Of a DNA stretch of 64,000 nucleotides, positions 22,081 through 33,833 are shown piece after piece (within the stretch, counting starts at the first letter, position 1; each line of letters starts with the position of its first letter). Origin of the DNA: Oscarella lobularis (lineage: Eukaryota > Porifera > Homoscleromorpha > Homosclerophorida > Oscarellidae); the NCBI RefSeq assembly GCF_947507565.1, contig NC_089183.1, positions 1,612,001 through 1,676,000 of the forward strand. Reading direction: 5' to 3'. The notes beneath the pieces are model-generated. The model searched no databases, was not told the origin of the DNA, and was given only the letters and a program-made list of their open reading frames with translations. Made by a program: the position numbers and the translations under genes.

Positions 22081-22898
22081 CTAAAGCACTTCGTGATAGA
22101 CTACGTTAGCTGTTTTTGGAGATTCTGTCAGGACGTACAAATTCGTAGGAGAACTTACACGCGAGCAGGCGACGTAAAATTGGCCGTGGGCAAAGCATTT
22201 GGTCTGAAGACTGAGACCTACCGTCTTCAATGTCTGTCCCTGCGATTTGTTTATCGTCATTGCAAAGGACAGTCTTACGGGAAACTGCAGTCTCTTAAAC
22301 GGAATAGTGGAATCAGAAGGAATTAAGGGGATGCGCGGAATAAATACACTCTCGCCTGCGTACTGTCCTGTGCATATTGTCGCCTCTATGACGTTGGGGC
22401 AGAGTCGGGTAACGGTCAATTTCGTTCCGTTGCACAGTTTCGGGGCGTCGATGTTGCGCAGAAGCATAATCGGAGCACCCACCTTTAGAGCCAAGGTATA
22501 CGCAGGAAGACCGGGGGGATTCAGCGAATTAAGAACTTCTGTAGGATAGTTGACAGCGTCGTCTGGTTCCATTGTCGTATCGACGGCCAGATATACTTTT
22601 TTGTTTTCTGGTATAAGCTGAAGCATAGTGTCGTTTATTTGACTAACAGCGTCATTTCGAGGAGCGAGAATGGCGCGTTCGGCAAGCCAGGCTGTGTTTT
22701 TGTATTGCTCGTGAAGTTGAGGGAAAACGGCTTGTATGAGCTCGTTGGAAGATTGCACTACTGTGCCGCAAGGGACGTTGATGAGACCGTCTTCAGGGTC
22801 CGTGGGGATCGTTCCATTGCCGATTAGCAAGAGCAACTGCGCGTAAGATCCCGACTCGCGGTCTCCGTAGAGGTGGACTCTCATATTTGTGGTTAATT
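22081..22898 (-). pseudogene. Helitron D helicase C-terminal part
   Basis: The frame continues the PIF1-type helicase from LTTNMRVHLYGDRESGSYAQ through KVGAPIMLLRNIDAPKLCNG to FAMTINKSQGQTLKTVG and FYVACSRVSSPTNLYVLTES. It is about 90 percent identical to the same part of Helitrons A and C. The Walker A and B motifs and the Rep domain are missing because the element is truncated. Confidence 0.92.
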
Positions 22899-22929
22899 CT
22901 CGTATTATTCTTCGAAAAGTCAGTCTCTA

Positions 22930-23850
22930 GAAAGTAATTGCTAAAGTGCGCTTGCGAGATTTTTACAGTGATCTATACAGAAGTAGCAGTACGGACTTTC
23001 ACTGCGCATGTCCGAGTCGCTAAGGTGTTGTCAGGGTCCTGCTTTCGTCGCGCTCACCGCGTTCGATGCCGTTTCATGCACAGATTATGCCTACTGATAA
23101 GCCCATACTTAGCGAAGTGCAAATGTTTTTAGATTTGGCATCAGAAGCTGTTCAGCAAAATTGTGCCAAATCTAGAGCAGATAATAATCAAAAACGGCAC
23201 GAGGGAATACGCACTAGAATTAGTAGAAACTTTCGAAGAGATATTTTTGTTAGGAGCGATCGCATTAGGCTCTTTAGAAATGGGCGTTGCTATGATGTCA
23301 CTCGCGAAAATAGTCGTAGTTCACTGTGAATTGTAGCGTTTCTTTAGTCATGAAAACGATTTCCAATGCAAAAAAGACTGAAAAATACATTGGAAGGAGG
23401 CTTTCATTGTATACTAGCAGAAATCGCGATCACGAAGCGAAAAGCCCTGATTGGCGGTTACCACAACATCGCGACTCGAAACAACCGCGCTAGAGAATAC
23501 AGCTGCATCTAAAAGAGTGCCGTTATAAGAAAAGGTTCACGGGATTTGTGTAAAGCGTAATGTCAGCTAAGAATGAAAAACGCGCCAAAAAATGCAGCTG
23601 TTTATATCGATCGCCGCATTTTTTCTAAACGAATTATAAGACATATCCGTATGATCTTTCCTAATAAACGCATTTACTGTTCGTACGGTGAGAGAGGCGA
23701 AATTTTAAGTTCCTGTGCTACGTTTGCATTTTATTAAAGTATTTGAAAACAAAATGTTGGATCGATTTTGCCACTTCAAAAAAAGGGCACATTTTCATCA
23801 GAGCTCTTGACGCTGGACTGTCTAACTGCAAACAAGTATATTTTGGTTAA
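22930..23850. other. no recognisable gene
   Basis: No coding motif or clear repeat was found on either strand. Frames of 60-90 codons without known motifs are present. Confidence 0.5.
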
Positions 23851-23966
23851 CCGTTTATAGGAAATTATGTCCAGAAGGCTTTAACGGTATCGTTCCTGTT
23901 TGCCGCGTCAATATAACATCACTAGCACCAGTTTTTATCAGAACATTGACATCATATGCAACTACT

Positions 23967-25569
23967 TCAGTCAGCTCTGCTTTGAGGACAAGGCGAATTG
24001 AGAAGAGACAGGAGGGCTTGATGATCGGTACGGACAGTAGACGGCCGACCACAGAGGTAAATATCCCAATTCTCGCAAGCAAACACGCAGGTTAACGCTT
24101 CCCGTTCGCTCACGGAATAACGACATTCGTGCTTTGAAAGCGCTTTCAATGCAAACGCAACAGGACGTTTTCCGCTGGCGGCAACTTGCGACAGGACGGA
24201 GCCAACCGCTGTTCCTGACGCATCGCACGTCACGAAGGTGTCGGCTCCTACCGCAAAGTGGGCTAGCACAGAAGGCGTTGTGATCAAGTCCTTCAGCGCC
24301 TGAAACGCCAGCTCTTCGCCGTTGGTCCACATCCACGGAGTGTCTTATTTGAGCAGCCGACGCAGAGGTGCCGAAACCGTCGAATAATTGGGCAGAAAAC
24401 GAGCGTAAAAGTTCGTCATTCCCAGAAAGGAAGCGACATCCTTCGGCGACTTCAGTTCAGGAATACTCAAAACCACGGCGACGTTGGACTGCAGCGGGGT
24501 AAAACCCGAAGCGGAAACGTGATGACCGCAAACCTCCACCGAGTCAACTTCGAATTTGCATTTTCGAACGTTGAGCGTTAACCCCGCAGGACAAAACCGC
24601 TCAAAACGGCGGCCAAGCGTCGTCGATGAATGTCAAGCGAGGGCGCATGGACAACAATGTTGTCCCTGTAGACTGCTACACCCGGCAAACCTGCGAGCAC
24701 GGTATCCATAACCTTTTGGAAAACACTCGGAGCTGAAGCAAGACCGAAGGGCATACGAGTGTATTGGAAAACCCCTTCGTGCGAAACAAACGCCGTAAGG
24801 TAACGAGACTCGGGGGCCAAAGGAATCTGGAGATAACCTTGCTTCAAATCTAGATCAACGAGCCGTTGAACTCCGCCGTCAGCTCATCCAAGGTTGGCAG
24901 GGGGTGTTTCCCTGGAATCACCGCCTTGTTTACTGCGACCAATCCGACACTCATACGAATCTCGTTCGATTTCTTTGTAGCGATAACCAGATTCGAAATC
25001 CACACCGACGAATCGATTCGCTCAATAATCCCTGCCTCCTCCAGACGATGAATCTCTTCCGTCACTGCTGGGCGAGTTGCTAGCGGCAGCCTACGGAGTG
25101 GCTGCATTGAGGGCTGCACCGAAAGGTCAATGAGCGGCTGGTGCGTGAACTTTATGGCAGAACCCAAACCCGAGAAGATAGACGGATATCTCAGTCTCCA
25201 AAATTCCAGAGATGAGTGAGTGTCGCCTCCTTTCTCAATTTTCGAAATCTCCATCGATGCTGGGCGAGACTCCGGAGTCGAAACGGCAAACTCCAAAGCG
25301 TCAAACAAGTCAATACCTAGCAGATTCGCGCCTTCTGCGGTGATGGTGATATGAAACGCAAACTTGTGCACCAACTGTCCTTCGTAACGTACGTCCAACC
25401 TGATCACTCCAAACTCCCGAATCCGATACCCGCCATACCCGCGGAGGTTCAGCGGTGACTGTCCGAGTGCAATCTTGGAAGAATATCGGTCATATTTAGC
25501 CTTGTTCAGCACCGAGACGCCCGCGCCAATGTCCAAAATGAAGGAAATTTGGACCCCCCTGGACGTCAC
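23967..25569 (-). pseudogene. Ty3/Gypsy-like pol fragment
   Basis: Order on the minus strand: retropepsin-like region (SFILDIGAGVSVLN, the usual D-T/S-G changed to DIG), RT with LRRLPLATRPAV and KHPLPTLDEL, MKQGYLQIPLAP and the FGLASAPSVFQ box. The catalytic Y-x-DD position reads VYRDN. A connection segment (FLGMTNFYARFLPNYS) and an RNase H part (FVTCDASGTAVGSVLSQV, TDHQALLSLL) follow. There are frameshifts near 24850, 24560 and 24340. Gag, integrase and LTRs were not found. The altered catalytic residues and frame breaks make it inactive. Confidence 0.88.
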
Positions 25570-26762
25570 AAACGCAATTCTTCAACACACCTTTCCCTCC
25601 TGAGACAGCGTTCAGATGTATATACAGACAAGTCGTCGCCATCGTCATCTGCAACCTCGAGGGGGAATATATATACGGGAAGAGAAATCGTCTCGATACG
25701 TCATAGTTCCTTGCTTGTGCGCGGAGACGAAGGAGAAAACGTTCGCTATATTCTACGCGGAGGAGCTGGAAGAAGCACCGCTTCGTAGGAAGATATCAAT
25801 CGGTAAGACAAAACGATAAGGCGACAATCGAAAAACCGTTACAATGCCCCTTTAAAACCTTCCCGCAAAGTATACTGAAGATGCCGGATTAGTAAAGACT
25901 ACAGCATGCCATGAAAAGCCTCGTTCTAGAGTAGGAGAATAGGTGTGAATACGAGATTCACAATTTGGTTGTGCTTTACCGCGTTTTGCGTAAATCCTTT
26001 CTCACATCGGCTAAGTGCATGGAAAAAGACGCGTGGTAATCTGCAGCTAGCTTTGGCGTTGTTGATCGGTTCGTAGTTAGTTAGTTAGTTAGTTAGGATC
26101 GTTCTGTCTGGAAATATTGAAGTACGTGGGCCAGGCCGCGAAACACAGTGCCGGCACTGTGTTTCGTTTCTTCGTCGGTCATGTTGTTTTCTTATAGTAA
26201 TTGCATTAGTATCCTGGCCCCGTATAATTCGGTCTGGCGTCCTTATATAGAAGTGTGGACCGCTTTATACGGTGCCAAGCGTAGAAACGAGCGGATGCAG
26301 GCGTTAACTAACCGGGCCGTCAAACGCGGTGCCACCAGTTGAGGTATGGGGGGCATCATGGGACGAACGCGGTGCCATTTGTGGAGTTTTGCGGGCCAGG
26401 CATTTACATTTGCGGGTCCATTAGAAATAAGGCGTTCTTCGGTCGCGAATCCGAAAAACTTAGCGCCAAAAAGGAGACTTCTTTCGCGCGGCGCCGCCTC
26501 CCACTTTTTCTCTTCCCACGGAAACGACCCCTACACGTTTTGATTTCCAGCGCAGCACCTGTCTCTGCTCCTTCGCTCGCGCAACTCTAAAACAGCCTTA
26601 CTTATCGGTCCTATTGGGTCTTCAAAGGGGATATTGTTTCGACATAGCCTTCAAAACGTTGCGAAGAGCTACGTTCTCGTCGAATTCTCGCATTTCGTTT
26701 CGCCCGTATCGCTCTCGCCACATGAATTAGTCTAGATACGAAGGCAGCAACGTTTAGCGAGT
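25570..26762. other. no recognisable gene; short (TTAG)n tract
   Basis: A (TTAG) run of five to six units lies at 26076-26096. Frames of up to 83 codons (26339-26590) show no known motif. Confidence 0.5.
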
Positions 26763-27260
26763 TCATCTCATGTGCTTCAATTTAGCTTTTGCCCTGGCCC
26801 AGTAGCTTTCAATGGCTTGCGTGTGTACCTCCGTTTGCGGATCGACAAAGTGTCGGCTGTGATTCACAGTGCCATGCTGCGCTACTGTGGCCAGTTCTGC
26901 GACTCTCCTGTAAGCCGCCCAACAGTCCGAGTGGATTATCGTTCCGGGAAGAGTGTGCTCCTCAATTATTGGAAGCAGCGTCTCTCTGTCACGCTTTCCA
27001 CTTATTAACTCCATGTACCCAATTTTTTTCTCCGTGTCGTATAGACCAAACCCACCGGGGTTTCGCCGGCCTCCCTTTCCCGTACTACCAACATTGAAGA
27101 ACTCAGTCAAAAAAGAACAACACCATGCAAGTACGCTGTACCTTATTTCCTGGGAGAAAGATGATTCGTCTATCTGCACTATCACACCAGGGCCTCCAAA
27201 ATGAACTTCGGTTTCCAAGAGGTGGGTAGTGCAAATCTCTTGTAGTAGTCGACCGCGCAC
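26763..27260 (-). pseudogene. Merlin-like (IS1016/ISXO2-type) DDE transposase fragment
   Basis: The frame encodes VHFGGPGVIVQIDESSF (first catalytic Asp), a glycine-rich GGRRNPGGFGLYDTEKK segment, GTIIHSDCWAAYRR (second Asp) and VHTQAIESYWARAKAKLK (catalytic Glu). This is the DDE pattern of Merlin transposases. The N-terminal helix-turn-helix expected upstream (27260-27500) is not readable in one frame, and the C-terminus stops early at KLKHMR. Merlin elements make 8-9 bp target duplications; compare the MITE at 12159-12810. Confidence 0.85.
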
Positions 27261-27702
27261 TTAAAAACGCCGGTTGTGTTAATGTGTTTGATACGAACCA
27301 TATGTCATCGCCAGCTCGTCGTGAGGCCGTTAGTAAAGTTAGCAAAATGAACCGCCAAGTTATCAGTCACATCGCAAAGGACTTCTTTGGTCCGACAAAG
27401 AATGTACGGTGCGATGATCTGCTGGAGTTGGTCCGCTCCCTCCTGACTATAAGCTCTTTTCGTCCCTTGAAGAAGAATAGCCCGTACATTCACGTGGTTA
27501 CATAACCAGTGGTAGTCGCATCGACGGGCGTTTCAAACCCCGTCACCGCTAGCCCAAATTCTTTCCCTCCCTAGACTTGTCCACCCTTTTCAGTCCTTCT
27601 TGTTTGTGTCCAATAGCCTTGAGGAAAATTCCCTTTTTGCAAGATCCCTTCGCGTTGCTCTTCTTTGTGTATCTGTCCCTTTTGTCCCTTTCCCTTCGTC
27701 CT

Positions 27703-27726
27703 CCCCCCCCCCCCCCCCCCCCCCCC
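27703..27726. repeat. poly-C tract (24 C)
   Basis: A run of 24 consecutive cytosines follows a pyrimidine-rich stretch beginning near 27590. Its length may be unreliable in sequencing. Confidence 0.9.
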
Positions 27727-27925
27727 TAAAATGAAAGAGTCAATACGTAATTTTCACTCTCTGTGCGTAAGCACAATAATAAACACCAATGGAAGTGTCT
27801 TCCTTGGTTTTACCATTCACAACCATAAATACTTTAGATATATCATTCGACACGCCCTGAAGGCCTTCTTCGTTGGTGGTGGATACAGCGGTTGAACCAG
27901 ATTTGCTTCTGTGCATTTTCTCTTT

Positions 27926-27960
27926 AACTTAATTAATTAATTAATTAATTATTATTAATA
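27926..27960. repeat. (TTAA)n AT-rich tract
   Basis: Six AATT units run into ATTATTAATATAAG. No gene is recognised between 27500 and 28450. Confidence 0.8.
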
Positions 27961-28383
27961 TAAGTTTAAATAATTAGTTATGTATGACCTTCTTTCTTGG
28001 CCCGATGACGATGAGGCGGCTGCGTCGTCTTCGCGTCTGCCAAGAGATTAGAACAAATTATTAAATTTTGCTACGTGCAAATGCGATCTTAGGCTCCCGA
28101 CGGCTTGCGGCGAGGCTTACCTAAACGCAAAGAAAGGTAGTAAAAGGAAAAAATATGCACTCTATACAGGGGGCCTCACACATTGATCTTCATCCTCCCC
28201 GACGGCAAATTCGTCCCTCTCCTGCATCTTGCATTCAACCTAAATCTCAAAAAAGCCAGCAATGATAAAAAATACGGTCCATACAGATATCTCTAGTATT
28301 GCCGGCTTTGCCTCATCCGTCGTCGTCATTCCCCTACGTCAGCATCTAAAACTCAACAAGAGCAAGCATGGTGAAAATGTGGG

Positions 28384-28437
28384 CGTTATATACATATACG
28401 CATTTATTTACGTATATGTATATATATATAGATACAA
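28384..28437. repeat. TA/TATACA-rich simple repeat
   Basis: Alternating TATA, TACA and TACG steps occur at low complexity. Confidence 0.7.
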
Positions 28438-28452
28438 GGGAAACTGAGAACT

Positions 28453-30006
28453 GTGGCGGCGGTTAGGAATTCCTTACAGCGTTTTGACCGCGTCTTCGAC
28501 TTAGTAATAGCCTTCTCTTCCTCCTTCTCCTCCTCTCTAGCTCAATCGTTTGAATATCAAAAAAGTGATTTCACCCCGCGTCTTTTGCATTTTTCACCGC
28601 CTTCAGAAAGAGACCGCACCTCGTACTTTTTTCTGTCTAAAAAATTAAGCCCGCTTAATGTTTAAGCGTAAAATTCGTTTAGAAATTTGTTGCAGATTTT
28701 TGACTTCTTCTTCCTCGCCACAGTCTCAACCTGCTGCCAATCTTCTTCGTCTAAAACACAAAATCAACAAAGCATGCAAAGTTGCTACGGTTCTATCTAA
28801 CCAGTCGAAATGTCACTTGTTCCAACAGATGAGCTCTCGTTTTCCGACTCAGCAGGCAACTCGCTATCGTGGAGAGTCCCTTCTGCCTCCCAACCACTTT
28901 TCAGCACTGCAAATCAAGTTGCAATGCAAATGAACTTTGCAACGAAGACGGCTTAGTTTCTAGTGAGTATCTCGGCGAAGCTTCGTATGAATGGCGTGAG
29001 GAAACGCTTCCAAAAAATGTGAGGACATCTTGTTTGTTTGACAAGTTTGCTTTCACGTTGAAAGCGTGCTTGCAAAAATTGGCCGATTGGCTTTTTGCAG
29101 CATCCCTCTCCTTGAAGACGTTCCTTAGAGATGCTCCAGAAATTCGCAATTCTGTTTTCATGATCTTTTTAACGGCGGCGCTAAACTCCATCGTGTCGAG
29201 AGAAAAGGATTGCTTTCCTTCTCGAATTCGCGTTTAAATAATGCGCGCAAAAAGAGAAATCTACAATTCTAAGGCGGTTTCTTGACGTTTGCCTTGCATT
29301 TAATTAAATACCTAAACCGTACCTGATCAGGGTTGAGTTTTAAAAGAATTGCCCGTAGTGAAAAGCTGTTTGCATAACCGAAGAGCAATCTGTTGACGTC
29401 GGCGGGGCATGAGAAAGATTCTCCGAGTGCAGTATCGACAAACTCGGCAATTCCTCAAAGAACTTTCTTGAATTTCTTGACACCCCGTGTGCCAGCTGTA
29501 TCCTTGGCAATCTGGCGTACAGTGCACCCACGCATAAACGTCTCACGTGCCCTCGCGCGCGTTCCGCCGCGAAATTTGAATTTGGTTGTACGTGCGGGCT
29601 GTCGACGACATTGCAGCGTTAGCGATAGGCGTCGCGCATATTACTTTACAGGATGTAGTTAAAAAAACGCTTTTCTTATGGCGGCGACAATTTCTGTGGG
29701 CTGGTCCCCATTTGGTGATATTCCTGTCGGCGTGTGAAGGACCAGGTCTTCTCTGGGAGCGATGGGCATTGCTTCCGACTTTCGCGACGTTTTGCTAGAG
29801 GCTTTTGTTGTTCTTTGCTTTCGATAACCTGCAATTAGGGGCAAAAGAGGTTGCTAAGGGAGTGATTGTGGTGCCTGTGAGCCGTTTCGCGGATTCGCTC
29901 ATTCGCAAACGGATACCTTGGGCTTCGCGAAATAGATTGGTAGAAGCGATTTGCGATCCTACGTCCAGTGTACGAATGGTTGCTCTTTTAGTGTGACGTC
30001 TTTGTC
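28453..30006. other. unassigned sequence with open frames
   Basis: Three overlapping plus-strand frames (28453-28665, 28658-28933, 28869-29237) could be pieces of one decayed gene, but none holds a motif I know. 29238-30006 has only short frames. The stretch just upstream of the HIRAN-like gene may contain its promoter or further exons. Confidence 0.3.
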
Positions 30007-30042
30007 GTGAGGCCATTGAATAGCGTGCGCACCATTAGGGAA

Positions 30043-30481
30043 ATGGAGAAATTCACGTTTTCGTCGACAGTGAAGGCCGTGAAGCTGTACATCGTCGCGG
30101 ATAAACTCCGCAACAGAATGCCGATTTTTTTGAAGTGGGATACTGGCAACAGGCACGACCGCAACGCTATTTCGGCGTTCGTTTGGTCGCACACGGGGCG
30201 GAAAATGACTGGCCACCTTACAAAAGAGGATGCAGCAAAGCTCGGCCCTTATCTCTGCTCGGGGAGGCTCCGTGCATCAGGGTAGGTACTGTTAATATCA
30301 TGGATTCCCCCAAATTACATGTACCGTCGACTTACCCTGTTCGTCTGCCTACAGTGAGTTCTTGTCAGACCCCTACGAGACCCGCAGCCGCAGCTACAGG
30401 CATCGTGTCGCCGACGTTAAAGTCACTGTTGAAGGCGAGAAAGACATAGTCGACGATTTCAGAGCCAAAATGCAGGCATGA
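30043..30481 (+). CDS. small two-exon protein with a HIRAN-like domain (121 aa)
   Basis: Exon 1 (30043-30281) and exon 2 (30355-30481) flank a 73-bp intron (GTAGGT...CTACAG), and the frame is kept to TGA at 30481. The protein starts MEKFTFSSTVKAVKLYIVAD. It then shows LKWDTGNRHDRNAISAFVW, TGRKMTGHLTKEDAAKLGPY and LSDPYETRSRSYRHRVADV. A Gly-Asn-x-His-Asp-x-Asn-Ala-Ile stretch followed by a GH-L-xx-A helix is the signature of HIRAN domains, which bind DNA ends in SNF2-type proteins and also occur alone near transposons. An upstream in-frame ATG at 30007 would add 12 residues. No lesion is visible, so it may be a working gene. Confidence 0.6.
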
Positions 30482-30659
30482 CTTTCTGTGGAAACAAAAG
30501 TATTGAATTTTTTGGGGGACCGGGGTTGGGTCTCCAGACACCATTCTGGGGCTCAGGAATCGAACCTGACCATTCCCCGTCCACATACGTGGAACTGTCA
30601 CCGCGACAGTGTCCTCGACCTATGCAACAAAAAACAGATAAGTGGTCCCCTCCCCTAAT

Positions 30660-31470
30660 CTAACCTCAACACTCTTCGATGGGATTTGTATTTTTTCAGC
30701 GCCTTCTTCACCTCCATGACCTCTGTTATGCCGCTCCTGTAGATGTCGATGTACTCCCGCGCCTTTCTGAAAACTTCCGGATTCGATCGATGTCGACCAC
30801 GTCGAAAGCCGGTCCAACGTTGGCGAGCAAACCCCTACGGACACCTGAGTTACACGTTGCATTTTTCACCTACTCCGTACATGATGGAGTAATTGCATTT
30901 CTTCCAATAGTCCGCTTCGCTTCTGCCTACAGTTGTTCGATTGGGTTGCAATCGCAGTGGAGTTTGGGAAGAAATTTGCAGAAGTGTCCTGCGTCCCGTG
31001 CCATTTTGTCGACGACTGACAGCTCCCCAGCGAAGTCCGGGTGCGTTGACAGCTCCTTCTCCATGTCCTTCTGTTTCATCCCCTCTAGTGAGAAAAAATT
31101 AATATTGCAGATGTACACTGTTGCTTTCAGTCTAACCAGTGTAGCGTCCGCGTTGCTGAATGCAGGCTTTGAGTCCGATATTCTCTCTCCTAAAATTTGT
31201 TATGGAAAAAAAGTACCCTCCCACTCAGTGTCCCTCATTATTGGTGTGTGCAGGCCCCCTGGATTAACGTTTATGCGATGTGTTTAGTGCGTCGCGCCCC
31301 TTAACTGTATGGTTTGACTTCTGATCAAACACCCACAGCACGTCGTACTCACTATTAGGATACTTAAAACTAGCTAACTTAGGTGCATGATCAAAGTGCG
31401 GAATAAATTTGTCACTAGTCCATAACTCATCTCTATTAGCCCCATATCTAAGAACTACCCAAGCCTGCTC
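30660..31470 (-). pseudogene. DDE transposase C-terminal relic (CNPIE / KKYKSHR type)
   Basis: Readable pieces on the minus strand, in order: YDVLWVFDQKSNHTVKG (second Asp region), EGMKQKDMEKELSTHPDF, KFLPKLHCDCNPIEQL (catalytic Glu), then after a stop AEAKRTIGRN, GLLANVGPAFDVVDIDRIRK, YIDIYRSGITEV and KKYKSHRRV. This chain of motifs belongs to an unnamed DDE family I associate with fungal and invertebrate genomes. Several stops and frame changes make it inactive. The N-terminal half is replaced by a different transposase. Confidence 0.7.
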
Positions 31471-32133
31471 ATGGGAGGCAAAACATAGCCTATTGCGCTC
31501 ACACATGCAAGGACAGTCAATTGCGTTTTATCGCCCGACGTAGCGACGTAAGGGTGCGAACAGCCTCGTTCCACAATTACTCGGCCGGTGCGCGGATTCA
31601 ACGGTACTCCTGTCTCGTCACAGTTAAAAATCTGTCCGGGCTTTTCAAACAGATTCTCTTCCTCCAGAATATGATGCAGGTTCAAATAGTATGCGTCGAC
31701 GACTTCTCTCTTCGTGGCGTTCAGACAAACTTGGGCAAGTGGTTCGGCTTGACGAAAAGCAATTTGCGGATGGCGCTCTCGAAATCTTTGCCACCATCCG
31801 AGACCAACTGTAATTTCTGCGGCGCTTTTACGACTAACGATCTCGGACGCAAGGGTGATAACCTGCTTAAACTTTAGTTAAGGCTGCACTAAAAATGAAC
31901 ATGAAGAGCATGCAGATGGTAACCTGTTTCCTTGTTCTGGGATAGCCAAGAGAAGCGCAATCGAGAAGAAACTGAACAAACTCATTTTCTTCCTCGTTGG
32001 AGAGGTACTTCCTTTGATCCGGTACGTGGGAATTTTTTTCCTTGCGTCTCATTGCGTCAAATACTGTTGATCTGGGAACACCCCATCTTTGCTCAACGAC
32101 TCTTAGCGATGCTCCTTCGGAAATGTCATGCAA
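31471..32133 (-). pseudogene. Tigger-like transposase, N-terminal half
   Basis: From 32133 the frame gives a psq-type helix-turn-helix (SLRVVEQRWGVPRSTVFDAM) and YLSNEEENEFVQFLLDCASL. An apparent intron follows (about 31924-31860, GTTACC...AAGCAG). It continues ITVGLGWWQRFRERHPQIAF, LNATKREVVDAYYLNLHHIL and QIFNCDETGVPLNP (first catalytic Asp), then TQLTVLACVSAIGYVLPPM. Just after this the sequence switches to the other DDE relic. The remaining half is open and well conserved. Confidence 0.78.
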
Positions 32134-32139
32134 AGCAGA

Positions 32140-33260
32140 TTATTCTAGCTTTTTTGCTCCATGCGGACCTTTTGCCCATTTTTTAAAAACAGTTGGTCGC
32201 TCACCTGCAGCGAAAGACACTTTACAGTATACTACTACGCCTAATGCAGCTGTCTGCGACAGACAAGACCTACCTGGGCTAGGAAACACTGGCCCAACGT
32301 TCTGCGCAAGCATTCCCCGTCGAGACATGAAGAAGCAGCGAGGAAAAGGAAATGCGAGTACGGAGAAAAGCAGGAAAGAAATCGATATTAACAGCGCAAA
32401 CAAGGTACGGTAAACTCACAAATATCATCAAAGATTACTTTCATGAGCTCAGTTGCAAACGCAACCAAAAAAGTGCCTCTCAGCACCATAGGTTTAGTTA
32501 ATTAAAAATTTCACTTTCCTGCTTTTGCCTTGTAAGCCAAAAGAGCTTAGAGAACGGTTGAGTTGCAGGCCAAAGTGAAGATTTGGTAAGAAACTCGAAT
32601 GACATTATATACAAAAATTGTACAAAAGTAGCAATCAGGTTACATACGTAAAAGTTTAATATTAATTACTATGTATCGCTCAGCAGACGAGCTACTCAAG
32701 CAGAGGATCTGCACGTTCTAAAAACGCAAGAAAAAGAAAAATAAAGGCTGTAGCACCTACTCCCTCACCCATGTGTTCTCAAGGTGACCAAATGCCTCAT
32801 CTGATATTTTTTCTTGCTTGCTAAAACGTTGCTCAGCTCTACTTTATCTCAATCCTCCAGGTAAGATTATATTTAGCGAATATTGAGGTGTCCGACTTTT
32901 GATACCTTAGGTGGCCTCACTCAAAGTCGATTTTCTCCAAAACAGTCCGTCGGATCAATGCAAACTAAACGGCATCAGATAAAGCGAAGTCAGAGCTTTC
33001 GGGCGATATGCGGCTTTCCTACTCAGACCCTATGCTCGACGAGAGGGAAGGCGTTGTCCGGGTATGATGTCATCCGTTTGAGAATAGCTGTTGCTAAAAA
33101 TAACGAATAAAGCCCTCTCCTTCCTTCGTGCGAATAGATCGCTAGGCAAATGCTGTGCCCCATTAATGCTTACTACCTAAACTTTGTGGATAGCAATGGC
33201 TCGGCCGCCCCCGGTCGGCTGGTAAGGCTAGAAGCTGTCCGGGATTTGATGTTGTCCGAC
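32140..33260. other. no recognisable gene
   Basis: Mostly stop-rich sequence. The motif TGTCCG(A/G) followed by (T/A)TTTGA occurs several times between 32889 and 33265 (near 32889, 33235 and 33252), perhaps transposon-end debris. No coding motif was seen. Confidence 0.4.
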
Positions 33261-33275
33261 ATTTGACACGGGACT

Positions 33276-33833
33276 CTACAGGATCTCTTGTATCATTTTA
33301 TCCGAAGTGTACAAGGCGTTTCGAGCGATGCTAATTTGCCGCCGGATGTCGACACCTAATAAACCAGCCAAGTCCAGTAGAGGAACAAAATTTGTGGTGT
33401 GAGGAATGACATGCTTTGACCAAAAAGTAAAGACAACGAAAAGCCTGTTCAATGCTCTTTGCCGGTACTGGGGGGTTTGCAGATTGAGCAACGTTGGTCG
33501 TCACTGCCGTGGCCTCTAATTCGAAGCTCTCTTTGTGTGCGGCACATCGTTCGTGTGACCGTATGCTGCTCGGTCTCAGACGACAGCAAGGAGTACTTTT
33601 CCATGTGTCCAGGTTAAAGATCTTTTGTCGTGTTTTCTGCACAAAGAACAGAACATTCCTTTCTTGGCATTGTCATAACGAAGCCATGATCTTCCATTAA
33701 GCCACTGTCGATTGAATGCTTTCGATTGCTTCACTCTATTTTTAGTCTCGCTCGAACTGCTGCTTGACTCCCTTGCAGAACATGAAGTGCTCACGGACCT
33801 TTCGACGTCGTCGACAGACCTACCAAGTCTCAC
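33276..33833 (-). pseudogene. hAT-like transposase N-terminal fragment
   Basis: The minus strand starts MRLGRSVDDVERSVS, has a Ser-rich stretch and then a zinc-finger-like WLRYDNAKKGMFCSLCRKHD. After a frame change come SIEQAFRCLYFLVK and, in another frame, TTNFVPLLDLAGLLGVDIRR and NALYTSDKMIQEIL. The same order occurs in the hAT gene at 62.2-64 kb (IEQAIGCLYFIAKRRLAHTT, LDLASWLGVEIKSKIRVARN). The copy ends at 33276 and lacks the catalytic domain. Confidence 0.75.

Larger units (their letters stand above)
19985..22898 (-). mobile_element. Helitron D, 5'-truncated, split by a non-LTR insertion
   Basis: The 3' end on the minus strand is hairpin ACCCGGGCGAAGCCGGGT (20012-19995), six bases, then CTAG (19988-19985) followed by T, as Helitrons require. 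The next about 80 bases and the stretch 21990-22080 match the 3' region of Helitron C almost base for base. Only the helicase C-terminal third is present. Similarity to other Helitrons is lost at about 22898, upstream of LTTNM. About 1.9 kb of unrelated retroelement sequence sits inside. Confidence 0.9.

Noticed and set aside
30500-30560. Additional exon of the HIRAN-like gene after 30481
   Set aside because: The joined frame ends at TGA with no donor in frame before it, and the following sequence has no coding signal.
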